A program made the translations under genes and the position numbers. From the NCBI GenBank assembly GCA_022758945.1, contig JAEMQE010000284.1, positions 1-13,290 of the forward strand: 13,290 bases of DNA, written 5' to 3'. The notes below the pieces were generated by a model that saw only the letters and a program-made list of their open reading frames with translations, was not told where the DNA came from and searched no databases. Of this stretch, positions 6,799 through 13,290 are shown piece after piece (position 1 is the stretch's first letter; each line of letters begins with the position of its first letter). This DNA is from Lentimicrobium sp. Lineage in GTDB: Bacteria > Bacteroidota > Bacteroidia > Flavobacteriales > Flavobacteriaceae.

Positions 6799-7554
6799 AT
6801 GGAAAATGGATTCAAAAACAAAGTAGCCCTAGTGACAGGTGGTTCATCAGGTATTGGAAGAGCCACAGCGTTAGCATTCGCCAGAAAAGGCGCCAAGATT
6901 GTCATCGCTGATTGGGCAGAAAGCCAGGAAACCATCGATATAATCGAAAACTTGGGAGGCGATGGGATTTTTGTAAAATGTGATGTTTCAAAAAATGCCG
7001 ATGTAAAGTCCCTTATTGAAAAAATAATTACCACTTTCGGTCGATTGGATTATGCATTTAACAATGCAGGAATCGAAGGATCATCAGCTCCAACACAAGA
7101 TTGTTCCGAGGAAAATTGGGATAAAACCATTAGCGTCAACCTAAAAGGAATTTGGCTCTGTATGAAATATGAAATCCCAGAAATGCTCAAAAAAGGCAAA
7201 GGCGTTATTGTAAACTGCTCTTCTGTAGCCGGATTGGTCGGATTTCAAGGGCTGCCGGCTTATGTAGCTTCCAAACACGGCGTGATAGGCTTGACAAAAA
7301 CTGCCGCATTAGAAAATGCAAAACGTGGAATCAGGGTGAATGCAGTTTGTCCTGGAGTGATACAAACCCCTATGATTGACAGACTGACTGGAAAGGAGAA
7401 AGAATCCATAGAACAATTTACAGGTTTGGAACCTGTGGGTCGTTTTGGAAAACCAGAAGAAATTGCCAATGCGGTACTTTGGCTTTGCTCTGACGAAGCT
7501 TCTTTTGTAACCGGAATTGCGATGCCTGTAGACGGTGGTTTTGTGGCTCAATAA
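6799..7554 (+). CDS. Short-chain dehydrogenase/reductase (SDR), classical type
   Basis: A 251-residue NAD(P)-dependent oxidoreductase of the classical SDR family, usually a tetramer in the cytosol. Seen directly: cofactor motif TGGSSGIG (13-20), acidic D38 at the end of beta-2 (IVIAD), which favours NAD(H) over NADP(H), CDVS (61-64), NNAG (88-91), N114, and the catalytic S142, Y155 and K159 (YVASK). The PG motif (NAVCPGVIQTPM) and C-terminal DGG segment are also intact. It most resembles the broad 'glucose 1-dehydrogenase / cyclopentanol dehydrogenase-like' group, whose members act on many alcohols, so the substrate cannot be read from sequence. It begins 17 bp after pps and is very likely cotranscribed with it, which hints at a role linked to the pyruvate/PEP shift, though that is inference. 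Confidence 0.9.
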   Translation: MENGFKNKVALVTGGSSGIGRATALAFARKGAKIVIADWAESQETIDIIENLGGDGIFVKCDVSKNADVKSLIEKIITTFGRLDYAFNNAGIEGSSAPTQDCSEENWDKTISVNLKGIWLCMKYEIPEMLKKGKGVIVNCSSVAGLVGFQGLPAYVASKHGVIGLTKTAALENAKRGIRVNAVCPGVIQTPMIDRLTGKEKESIEQFTGLEPVGRFGKPEEIANAVLWLCSDEASFVTGIAMPVDGGFVAQ

Positions 7555-7690
7555 TTTTAAAATACTATTCATTTAAAAATCTTATGTAATATATACTTAT
7601 GAAGGAAAGCTAAACGACCGTTAACAGAATAGGAATATTGAGTTCTACTCTTTTACCACAACAAATCAAAGTAGCAATACTTCCCGATTT

Positions 7691-7720
7691 TTCCGAAGGT
7701 GTTAAATAGCACTTTAAGAA
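7691..7720. promoter_or_regulatory. Candidate operator upstream of the VTT-like gene, related to the pps site
   Basis: TGTTAAATAGCACTTTAA (7700-7717) matches the pps upstream element at 17 of 18 positions. It lies in a 30-bp imperfect palindrome centred between 7705 and 7706, with GTG...CAC inner arms and TTC...GAA outer ends (10 Watson-Crick and 2 wobble pairs of 15). The ATG of the next gene is about 40 bp downstream, nearer than in the pps case. The rest of the 205-bp gap (7555-7759) shows no gene, terminator or exact TAnnTTTG box. Confidence 0.45.
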
Positions 7721-7759
7721 ATTCAATCAAATTAGAATAAAATGAATTAAAAAAAAACT

Positions 7760-8353
7760 ATGTGGTGGCACTATCTATTAGTATTTATCGGAGCCTTTTT
7801 GTTCGATGTAGTTCCATTTCCAGCTCCTCCTGCATTCACTATTATGGTTTTTTTGCAGATTGTATTTGGGTTAAACATTTGGTTGGTTATTGCAATTGGA
7901 GTCGCTGGTTCCATTTTAGGAAGGTACGTCCTCACACTTTATATTCCAATTATTGCTGGAAATATTTTTAATCCCGCAAAGAATGAAGACGTTCAATATT
8001 TGGGCGTAATAATGAAAACGAATGCCTGGAAAAGTCAATTAGTTATCATTGCATACTCCTTGCTACCACTTCCAACAACACCACTATTTGTAGCTGCTGG
8101 AATAGCAAAAATAAAACCCGCTTATATTATTCCTGCATTTTTCATTGGTAAATTTATAAGTGATACCGTTTTAGTACATTTAGGAAAATACGGTACAGAA
8201 AACGCAGAGAGTATTCTTCTTGGTGCTATATCTTGGGAGTCCATATCAAGTTTGGCATTTGGATTACTTTTCATCAGCGCTCTATTATTCATTGATTGGC
8301 GTTCCTTAATCCAAAAGAAAAAATTTATGCTAAACTTTCGAATATGGAAATAA
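7760..8353 (+). CDS. Polytopic membrane protein, VTT/DedA-like (tentative)
   Basis: A 197-residue integral membrane protein with about five or six hydrophobic segments (roughly 1-20, 24-48, 50-68, 91-110, 120-140, 157-178) and a short basic C-terminal tail. Two features recall the VTT (SNARE-associated/DedA) superfamily: a glycine-rich GVAGSILGRYVLTLYIP stretch (48-64), and a half with PLPTTPLFVAAGIAKIKP (102-119) followed by a helix with GKFISD (129-134). VTT proteins act in lipid scrambling or lipid-carrier transport across the inner membrane. The match is from pattern only, so the family is tentative, and the proline-rich FPAPPAF (20-26) near the start is unusual. The start is the only good ATG, before MWWHYLL. 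It stands alone between gaps of 205 and 243 bp, with a candidate operator about 40 bp upstream, and the next gene encodes a PLD/cardiolipin synthase-like enzyme. Confidence 0.6.
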   Translation: MWWHYLLVFIGAFLFDVVPFPAPPAFTIMVFLQIVFGLNIWLVIAIGVAGSILGRYVLTLYIPIIAGNIFNPAKNEDVQYLGVIMKTNAWKSQLVIIAYSLLPLPTTPLFVAAGIAKIKPAYIIPAFFIGKFISDTVLVHLGKYGTENAESILLGAISWESISSLAFGLLFISALLFIDWRSLIQKKKFMLNFRIWK

Positions 8354-8380
8354 AGATTTGCTGCTTTTTTTTAGAATCAA

Positions 8381-8404
8381 AACTAACAGCATTTTTTGTT
8401 AGTT
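8381..8404 (+). terminator. Hairpin after the VTT-like gene, possible weak terminator
   Basis: A perfect 8-bp inverted repeat, AACTAACA (8381-8388) and TGTTAGTT (8397-8404), surrounds an 8-nt loop, 28 bp after the stop codon. No T-run follows, so it is not a standard intrinsic terminator; it may stabilise the 3' end. The rest of the 243-bp gap (8354-8596) is AT-rich with no gene seen. Confidence 0.3.
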
Positions 8405-8596
8405 ATCTAATAAACAACATATTATAAACTAGTTGAAAATGATTTTGTAGTGTAATAAATACTAAATGACCCCTTTTATAATTAAAATAAGTTATCTTTA
8501 ATGCTCTTAATGAAAAGCAACAAATTGACAGAAATTTGTAGCTATAGAATTTATTGAAATTTATTTTAATAATAGAATCAAAAGCAAAAAGAGTAA

Positions 8597-9760
8597 ATGT
8601 TAATTAATACCAAAACCAATTTTACCTCTGAGAGAATTGAGTTAGTTCATAGTGGCGAGGACTATTTTTCTCGTCTGGAACGGATTATTTTGGAAGCCAA
8701 AACTGAAATCCATATTCAGACCTACATTTTTGATTATGATAACATTGGCAAAAAAACAATTGCAACTTTAAAAATAGCCGCTTCAAGAAATGTCAAAATA
8801 AACATTCTGCTTGATGGTTTTGGCTCGTTTTCATTCCCGAAAGAAGTAATAAAAGAGCTTACTAATTTAGGAATCAACATTAGATTTTTCTCTCCTTTTT
8901 TTTCAGCAAATTCATTGTATATTGGTCGAAGACTGCATCACAAAATAGTCGTTGCAGATTCAAAAACAGCATTAATTGGCGGAATCAATATTGCCGATAA
9001 ATACCGAGGAACAGCAATAGCTGCACCTTGGCTGGACTATGCTGTAGAATTAAATGATGAGAAGATAGCTATAGGGCTTCAAGAATTGTGCAAAGACATT
9101 TATTTAAGGAAAAGAATTATTCGAAGAAAAGAAATCAAATCGGTTATTGGAACTTCTGAAGAATTGACAATTAGCGTCCTTCAAAACGACTGGTTGAAAC
9201 GAAAAAACCAAATCTATAACGCTTACATAAAAAACATTGGCAAAGCCAAAAAAGAAATAGTAATTGTGGGAAGCTATTTTTTGCCCGGAAAAAGATTGCT
9301 AAATTCTTTAAAAAAAGCATCCAAGAACGGAGTGAAAATTAAATTGATTCTATCCGGAATATCAGATATTCCTATGGCGAGAAGAGCCAGTTGTCATTTA
9401 TATGCTAAACTCCTGAGATATAATATTGAAATATACGAATGGGAAAATTCTATTTTGCACGGAAAAGCCGCTGTGATTGACAACAATTGGACCACTATTG
9501 GCTCTTTTAATCTGAATAATTTGAGTTCGTTTGCGAGTATAGAAATGAACGTAGGAATTGATTCGGCTGAATTTGCAAATAATTATTTGTTGCATCTCAA
9601 TGAAATTATGGAGCAATGCGAAAGAATCACTTCGGAAACCTTAGAAATAAGGTATAATTTAACTTCAAAATTCACCAATTGGGTTTCCTATTGGACAACC
9701 AGAACAATCGAAATAATGGTAACCTATTTACCCCATAAACGATTTAGGAAATTTTATTAG
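8597..9760 (+). CDS. Phospholipase D / cardiolipin synthase-like protein
   Basis: A 387-residue member of the phospholipase D superfamily with both HKD motifs. The first is H114-x-K116-x4-D121 (HHKIVVAD) followed by GGINIAD (128-134); the second is H288-x-K290-x4-D295 (HGKAAVID) followed by IGSFNLNN (301-308). The spacing of about 174 residues, the IHIQTYIFDYD segment (38-48) and the YFLPGKRLLNSLKKA segment (227-241) match bacterial cardiolipin synthases of the ClsB type, which transfer phosphatidyl groups between lipids at the inner membrane. There is no N-terminal membrane segment, as in ClsB and unlike ClsA. Other PLD enzymes such as phosphodiesterases cannot be excluded. It has its own 243-bp leader and is followed by a 175-bp gap before cbpA. 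The start is the first ATG of the frame; no residue of the catalytic sets is missing. Confidence 0.88.
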   Translation: MLINTKTNFTSERIELVHSGEDYFSRLERIILEAKTEIHIQTYIFDYDNIGKKTIATLKIAASRNVKINILLDGFGSFSFPKEVIKELTNLGINIRFFSPFFSANSLYIGRRLHHKIVVADSKTALIGGINIADKYRGTAIAAPWLDYAVELNDEKIAIGLQELCKDIYLRKRIIRRKEIKSVIGTSEELTISVLQNDWLKRKNQIYNAYIKNIGKAKKEIVIVGSYFLPGKRLLNSLKKASKNGVKIKLILSGISDIPMARRASCHLYAKLLRYNIEIYEWENSILHGKAAVIDNNWTTIGSFNLNNLSSFASIEMNVGIDSAEFANNYLLHLNEIMEQCERITSETLEIRYNLTSKFTNWVSYWTTRTIEIMVTYLPHKRFRKFY

Positions 9761-9802
9761 GAAAACATTAAATGCTTATTCCGCTGTAAACGACTTAAAA
9801 TT

Positions 9803-9863
9803 CACTAAATTTATAACGAAATTGAACCGCACTAATTACACTAATTCACACGCCAATTTAGTG
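9803..9863. repeat. Cluster of four CACTAAWT-type short repeats
   Basis: Between the PLD gene and cbpA, CACTAAATT (9803-9811), CACTAATTA (9830-9838) and CACTAATTC (9839-9847) lie in direct orientation, and AATTTAGTG (9855-9863) is an exact inverted copy of the first, 43 nt away. Similar degenerate CACTAATT-type intergenic repeats occur in flavobacterial genomes as I remember them. No open reading frame or exact TAnnTTTG box is seen in the gap 9761-9935. Confidence 0.5.
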
Positions 9864-9935
9864 TTGTCCAATTAGCTTTTAAACCAACATTTAAAAGAAT
9901 TGCAAGTATAAAAAATTAGATAAAAAAAACATACA

Positions 9936-10841
9936 ATGGCATTTATAGACTATTACAAAGTATTGGGAATCGATAAAACTGCTACCGAAGCCGAGGTAAA
10001 AAAAGCGTACCGAAAACTGGCAAGAACCCATCATCCCGACCTGAATCCAAACGATAAGGAAGCCGAACAAAAATTTAAAGAAGTCAATGAAGCCAATGAG
10101 GTTTTAAGTCATCCCGAAAACCGAAAGAAATACGATCAATACGGCGAAGACTGGAAACATTCTGAAGAATTTGAAAAACAAAGAAAACAACAATCTCGAG
10201 GCGGCGGAAGTCAGCAAGGGGGTTTCGGCGGATTTGAAGGATTTTCAGGTGGTGGTGATTATTCTGATTTTTTTGAGTCTATGTTTGGAGGTCGTTCAGC
10301 AGGAGGAAGAAGTCAGACCAGACAGTCCAAAGGTGGTGATTACAATGCAGAATTAAACCTTGATCTAAAAGATGTTTACACCACCCAAAAAAGGGAATTG
10401 ACTATCAATGGCAAAAAAATTCGACTCACCATTCCGGCCGGAGTTGAAAATGGTCAGATTATCAAAATAAGTGGTATGGGTGCCGAAGGTGCAAATGGCG
10501 GTCCAAAAGGCGATTTATACATTACCTTCACCATTCAAAATAATACCAAATTCAAATTAGACAAACACAATCTTCATTCTACGGTAGATTTAGATTTATA
10601 CACTGCTATTTTGGGCGGAGAAATTACTGTCGATACCTTTGACGGCAAAGTCAAACTAAAAGTAATTCCAGGAACCCAAAACGGAACGAAAGTAAAACTA
10701 AAAGGAAAAGGTTTTCCTATTTACAAAAAAGAAGGAAGTTTTGGTGATTTGTATATCGAATACCAAATAAAAATCCCCTCAAATCTTACCGAAAAAGAAA
10801 AAGAATTATTTGAGGAATTGGCTAAGTTGAGAAAACCTTAA
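9936..10841 (+). CDS. cbpA: CbpA-type J-domain co-chaperone (DnaJ class without zinc finger)
   Basis: A 301-residue Hsp40 that would stimulate DnaK ATPase and deliver unfolded clients in the cytosol. The N-terminal J-domain (5-70) has YYKVLGI, the essential HPD at 33-35 and the KKYDQYGED end. A glycine/phenylalanine-rich linker follows (about 89-125, GGFGGFEGFSGGG and SMFGGRSAGG). Two C-terminal beta domains follow (about 137-280: GDYNAELNLDLKDVY, TIPAGVENGQIIKISGMG, KGDLYITF, LYTAILGGEITV, VIPGTQNGTKVKLKGKGFP, GDLYIEY). The CxxCxGxG zinc-finger repeats of true DnaJ are absent, and the length equals E. coli CbpA (306), so this is the CbpA class. The companion cbpM regulator often found beside it is not in the window. 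It precedes the mla operon by 89 bp on the same strand. The start is the first ATG, directly before the J-domain. Confidence 0.93.
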   Translation: MAFIDYYKVLGIDKTATEAEVKKAYRKLARTHHPDLNPNDKEAEQKFKEVNEANEVLSHPENRKKYDQYGEDWKHSEEFEKQRKQQSRGGGSQQGGFGGFEGFSGGGDYSDFFESMFGGRSAGGRSQTRQSKGGDYNAELNLDLKDVYTTQKRELTINGKKIRLTIPAGVENGQIIKISGMGAEGANGGPKGDLYITFTIQNNTKFKLDKHNLHSTVDLDLYTAILGGEITVDTFDGKVKLKVIPGTQNGTKVKLKGKGFPIYKKEGSFGDLYIEYQIKIPSNLTEKEKELFEELAKLRKP

Positions 10842-10919
10842 ATATGGAAAAAAACTCAAACACATTGTAAATCAGGTGATAATCCGTAAAATTGAAAACT
10901 ATTTTTCTTGAAATTAATT

Positions 10920-10927
10920 CAACTTTG
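10920..10927 (+). promoter_or_regulatory. Possible -7 element for the mla operon
   Basis: CAACTTTG differs from the consensus TAnnTTTG at one position and resembles the TAACTTTG found before the thioredoxin gene. Initiation would be expected near 10933, which would favour a translation start at 10952 over 10931. No well-spaced TTG -33 box is present (nearest at 10892, spacing about 25), so this is weak. Confidence 0.3.
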
Positions 10928-10930
10928 TCA

Positions 10931-11713
10931 ATGAATACAATATCAAAAATAATGAAATTAATCAAGTCCTTCTTACTTGACATCGGAGAACTATCTAGTT
11001 TTGCGGGTCGCTTCTTTCAGGAAGTATTCAAACGCCCTTTCGAGTTTAAAGAATTTATCAGGCAATGTTACAATATGGGAAACCGTTCCCTCCTATTAGT
11101 TGCCGTTACGGGATTCATCATCGGATTGGTTTTTACCTTACAATCAAGACCAACTTTACAGGAATTTGGTGCTGTTTCTTGGATGCCATCAATGGTTAGC
11201 ATTTCAATTATTCGAGAAATTGGTCCTATCATCACCGCTTTGATTTGTGCGGGACGAATTGGTTCCGGAATTGGCGCCGAATTAGGTTCAATGCGAGTGA
11301 CGGAACAAATCGATGCAATGGAGGTTTCAGGAACGAATCCTTTCAAATATTTGGTCGTTACAAGAATTTTAGCCACCACTCTTATGCTTCCCATTCTGGT
11401 ATTTTTTGGCGATATCATTGCACTTTATGGTTCGTATCTTGTCGAAAATACCAAAGGAAATGTTTCTTTCCTATTGTATTTTAATAAAGTGGCAGAAGCT
11501 TTGGAATTTGGCGATTTAATTCCAGCCACCATTAAGTCATTCTTCTTTGGTTTTGCCATTGGATTAGTAGGTTGTTTCAAAGGGTATAATTGCAAAAAAG
11601 GTACTGCTGGTGTAGGACTTGCGGCAAATTCTGCAGTGGTTTTCACCTCAATGTTGCTTTTTATAATCGATTTTATTGCCGTTTTTATAACTAATATTTT
11701 TTATGATTTATAA
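10931..11713 (+). CDS. mlaE: MlaE-type lipid ABC transporter permease
   Basis: The permease subunit of an Mla/MCE-type phospholipid transporter in the inner membrane. From the chosen ATG it is 260 residues, the same as E. coli MlaE. Seen: an amphipathic N-terminus, then about five hydrophobic segments, with the family signature EIGPIITALICAGRIGSG and AELGSMRVTEQIDAMEV (the cytoplasmic helix contacting the ATPase) at roughly residues 94-130. The C-terminal part GFAIGLVGCFKGYNCKKG and TAGVGLAANSAVVFTSM is also typical. The frame can be extended to a TTG at 10892, but ATG starts at 10931 or 10952 are more credible. 10931 was chosen because the conserved QCYNMG then sits at the same distance from the N-terminus as in E. 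coli. The stop is 3 bp before mlaF, so the two are translationally close. Whether it drives retrograde or anterograde lipid flow cannot be read from sequence. Confidence 0.93.
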   Translation: MNTISKIMKLIKSFLLDIGELSSFAGRFFQEVFKRPFEFKEFIRQCYNMGNRSLLLVAVTGFIIGLVFTLQSRPTLQEFGAVSWMPSMVSISIIREIGPIITALICAGRIGSGIGAELGSMRVTEQIDAMEVSGTNPFKYLVVTRILATTLMLPILVFFGDIIALYGSYLVENTKGNVSFLLYFNKVAEALEFGDLIPATIKSFFFGFAIGLVGCFKGYNCKKGTAGVGLAANSAVVFTSMLLFIIDFIAVFITNIFYDL

Positions 11714-11716
11714 ATT

Positions 11717-12469
11717 ATGGAAGCCTTTTCAAAAAATAATAAAACGATAATAGAAATCAAAGACCTAAAAAAAAGCTACGGCGATAATCACGTTTTGAAT
11801 GGCTTCAATATGCGATTGGTCGAAGGCGAAAATCTGGTTATAATGGGAAAATCAGGTTCCGGTAAATCCGTGATGATAAAATGTTTGATTGGACTGGAAG
11901 AGCCTGATAGCGGCTCAATTATAGTGATGGGCAAAGATATTAGCACCTTGGAACGCGAAGAACTAGACGAATTGCGAACCGAAGTTGGGTTTCTTTTTCA
12001 AGGAAGTGCGCTTTATGATTCGATGACCGTTCTAGAAAATCTTGAATTTCCGCTAAGACGCCATACCAAAAAATTTGGCGTAATAGAAGACACCACGCCT
12101 TTGGTTATGGAGGCTTTAGAAAATGTGGGTCTGGCAAAAACGATCGATTTGATGCCCGAAGAACTTTCGGGAGGAATGAAACGGAGGATTGCATTGGCCA
12201 GAACTTTGATTTTGCAACCCAAAATTATTTTGTATGACGAACCCACAACAGGACTAGACCCTATAACGGCCAAAGAAATTATTTTGCTGATGCAATCCGT
12301 TCAAAAAAAATACAATACCTCAGCTATTATTATCACTCATGATGTGGATTGCGCAAGAGCCATTTCGAATCGGATGATTTTATTAGTCGATGGCATCAAT
12401 TATGCGGAAGGTACTTTTAATGAATTGATTGCCTCAAAAGACCCAAAAATACAAGCTTTCTTTAAATAA
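11717..12469 (+). CDS. mlaF: MlaF-type ABC transporter ATPase
   Basis: The cytosolic ATPase that powers the MlaE permease, 250 residues. All nucleotide-binding motifs are present: Walker A GKSGSGKS (44-51), Q-loop FQG (Q95), signature LSGGM (150-154), Walker B IILYDE with D174 and E175, D-loop GLD (179-181), and the switch histidine in ITHD (H208). The sequence SGGMKRRIALARTL is characteristic of MlaF rather than of amino acid or metal importers. The C-terminal segment DGINYAEGTFNELIASKDPKIQAFFK is also seen in MlaF proteins, where the tail helps the partner subunits pair. It begins 3 bp after mlaE and ends 8 bp before mlaD, so the three form one operon. I see no unusual residue. Confidence 0.95.
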   Translation: MEAFSKNNKTIIEIKDLKKSYGDNHVLNGFNMRLVEGENLVIMGKSGSGKSVMIKCLIGLEEPDSGSIIVMGKDISTLEREELDELRTEVGFLFQGSALYDSMTVLENLEFPLRRHTKKFGVIEDTTPLVMEALENVGLAKTIDLMPEELSGGMKRRIALARTLILQPKIILYDEPTTGLDPITAKEIILLMQSVQKKYNTSAIIITHDVDCARAISNRMILLVDGINYAEGTFNELIASKDPKIQAFFK

Positions 12470-12477
12470 AATTAAAA

Positions 12478-13290
12478 ATGGAAAAAACAGCTTCACAAAA
12501 AATAAATCTAGGCCTATTTGTAATCATTGGATTATTGATTTTCATTTTGGCCGTATATTTCATTGGCAACAAACGAAATATGTTTGGCAAAACAAATCAT
12601 CTAGAGACCGTTTTCAACAATGTTAATGGTTTACAATTAGGCAATAGCGTTCGGTATTCAGGAATTAGTGTCGGAACTGTTCGGGGAATCGAAATGGTCA
12701 ACGACACCACCATTCGAGTGGATATGATTATAGAAAAATCTATTTTTTCCTATATCAAAAAAGATGCAATTGCCACTATTGGTTCAGATGGTCTTGTGGG
12801 AAATATGATAATAAACATTATTCCCGGAAAAGAGAATCAGCCATCAGTGGCTTCTGGTGACGAAATTCGTTCCTTAAATCGTATTCGAACTGAAGATATG
12901 TTGAGTACACTAAATGTAACCAATCAAAATGCAGCTGCTCTTACGGTAAATTTACTTAAAATCACCAACGAAATGATTAAAGGCAAAGGAACAATAGGAA
13001 CCCTGCTGAACGACACTCTCGTTTCTAAAGACCTTGCTGAAACAATGCGAAATTTGAAATTAACAACCAAAAGTGCTTCAAAATCAATTTCAAAGATAGA
13101 TCAACTTGTAGCTTCACTTGATAACAAAAACAATGTTTTAGGAGTGGTAAAAGACACAACTGTTGCCAATAATTTAAAAAACACTATTGTCAACTTAAGC
13201 AAGTCATCGGCCGAAATTAACAAAGTAGTTGCGAATCTAAACGCTACAATTCTCAATATCAAAGAAGGAAAAGGCGCCATCAATTACCTT
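12478..13290 (+). CDS. mlaD: MlaD-type MCE-domain lipid-binding protein, 3' end outside window
   Basis: The substrate-binding subunit of the Mla system. The frame starts at the ATG 8 bp after mlaF and stays open to the window edge, giving 271 residues without a stop. The N-terminus has one membrane anchor (about 11-30, LGLFVIIGLLIFILAVYFIG), and the MCE domain follows at about 40-118, with FNNVNGLQLGNSVRYSGISVG (split: FNNVNG 46-51, LQLGNSVRYSGISVG 52-66) and GSDGLVGNMIINIIPG (102-117). After this comes a long helical region with tandem repeats of about 47-48 residues, marked by GKGTIGTLLNDT (169-180), NNVLGVVKDTT (218-228) and GKGAINYL (264-271). E. coli MlaD is about 183 residues, so this is a long Bacteroidota-type form. 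MCE proteins form hexameric rings that carry phospholipids across the periplasm. The full length and C-terminus are not visible. Confidence 0.93.
   Translation, partial: MEKTASQKINLGLFVIIGLLIFILAVYFIGNKRNMFGKTNHLETVFNNVNGLQLGNSVRYSGISVGTVRGIEMVNDTTIRVDMIIEKSIFSYIKKDAIATIGSDGLVGNMIINIIPGKENQPSVASGDEIRSLNRIRTEDMLSTLNVTNQNAAALTVNLLKITNEMIKGKGTIGTLLNDTLVSKDLAETMRNLKLTTKSASKSISKIDQLVASLDNKNNVLGVVKDTTVANNLKNTIVNLSKSSAEINKVVANLNATILNIKEGKGAINYL

Noticed and set aside
8352..8372. Run of T near 8364-8372 as a terminator for the VTT-like gene
   Set aside because: No stem precedes the T-run; the only good hairpin (8381-8404) comes after it.
8525..8550. Sigma-70-like TTGACA (8525) and TATAGAAT (8543) before the PLD gene
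   Set aside because: The spacer is only 12 bp, too short for a sigma-70 promoter, and Bacteroidota do not use this consensus.
10892..10930. TTG-initiated N-terminal extension of mlaE
   Set aside because: The added residues have no counterpart in MlaE proteins I know, and two in-frame ATG codons follow.
11068..11418. 116-codon open frame on the minus strand inside mlaE
   Set aside because: Antisense shadow of a conserved permease gene, with no family signature and no leader.
12429..12626. 65-codon plus-strand frame overlapping the mlaF end and mlaD start
   Set aside because: It lies in another frame across two well-supported genes and has no conserved features.
1..13290. Search for CRISPR arrays, tRNA or rRNA genes, insertion sequences, phage or defence genes
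   Set aside because: No regularly spaced repeats, cloverleaf-like segments, transposase or integrase frames, or known defence domains were seen on either strand.

Overview
The window looks like chromosomal DNA from a Bacteroidota bacterium, most likely Flavobacterium or a close relative. The evidence is an AT-rich sequence, ATG starts without Shine-Dalgarno sequences, matches to the flavobacterial -7 promoter element TAnnTTTG, and the order folP / DUF1599 / DoxX-like protein / TlpA-like thioredoxin / tpiA. I assigned the organism from these traits alone, without a database search.

Left part (1-4147): folP (dihydropteroate synthase, minus strand, cut by the window edge) is divergent from a rightward gene string. 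That string encodes a two-repeat DUF1599 protein, a BT_3928-type DoxX-like membrane protein with a soluble C-terminal domain, a 90-residue two-helix membrane protein, a thioredoxin-fold lipoprotein (CGDC active site) and triosephosphate isomerase. It closes with a clear intrinsic terminator at 4116-4147.

Middle part (4148-9935): genes with long AT-rich leaders. These are phosphoenolpyruvate synthase plus an SDR oxidoreductase (17 bp apart, probably cotranscribed), a polytopic membrane protein resembling the VTT/DedA superfamily, and a two-HKD phospholipase D/cardiolipin synthase-like enzyme. The last leader precedes the CbpA-type J-domain chaperone (9936-10841). None of the four leaders contains an exact TAnnTTTG element. 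Two of them, upstream of pps and of the VTT-like gene, share an 18-nt sequence (17/18 identical) set in imperfect palindromes. I read this as a candidate operator and the block as a candidate condition-specific (stress or metabolic shift) gene set. This is inference.

Right part (10931-13290): an Mla-type lipid transport operon, mlaE (permease), mlaF (ATPase) and mlaD (MCE-domain protein, running off the end). The MlaD C-terminal region carries tandem repeats of about 47 residues.

How the genes could work together: the first operon mixes central metabolism and envelope redox functions. The right half is rich in membrane lipid functions (VTT-like protein, PLD/Cls-like enzyme, Mla transporter) plus a chaperone, consistent with envelope maintenance. 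I found no tRNA, rRNA, CRISPR, insertion sequence, phage gene or clear novel defence system. The most notable unexplained signal is the shared palindromic element.
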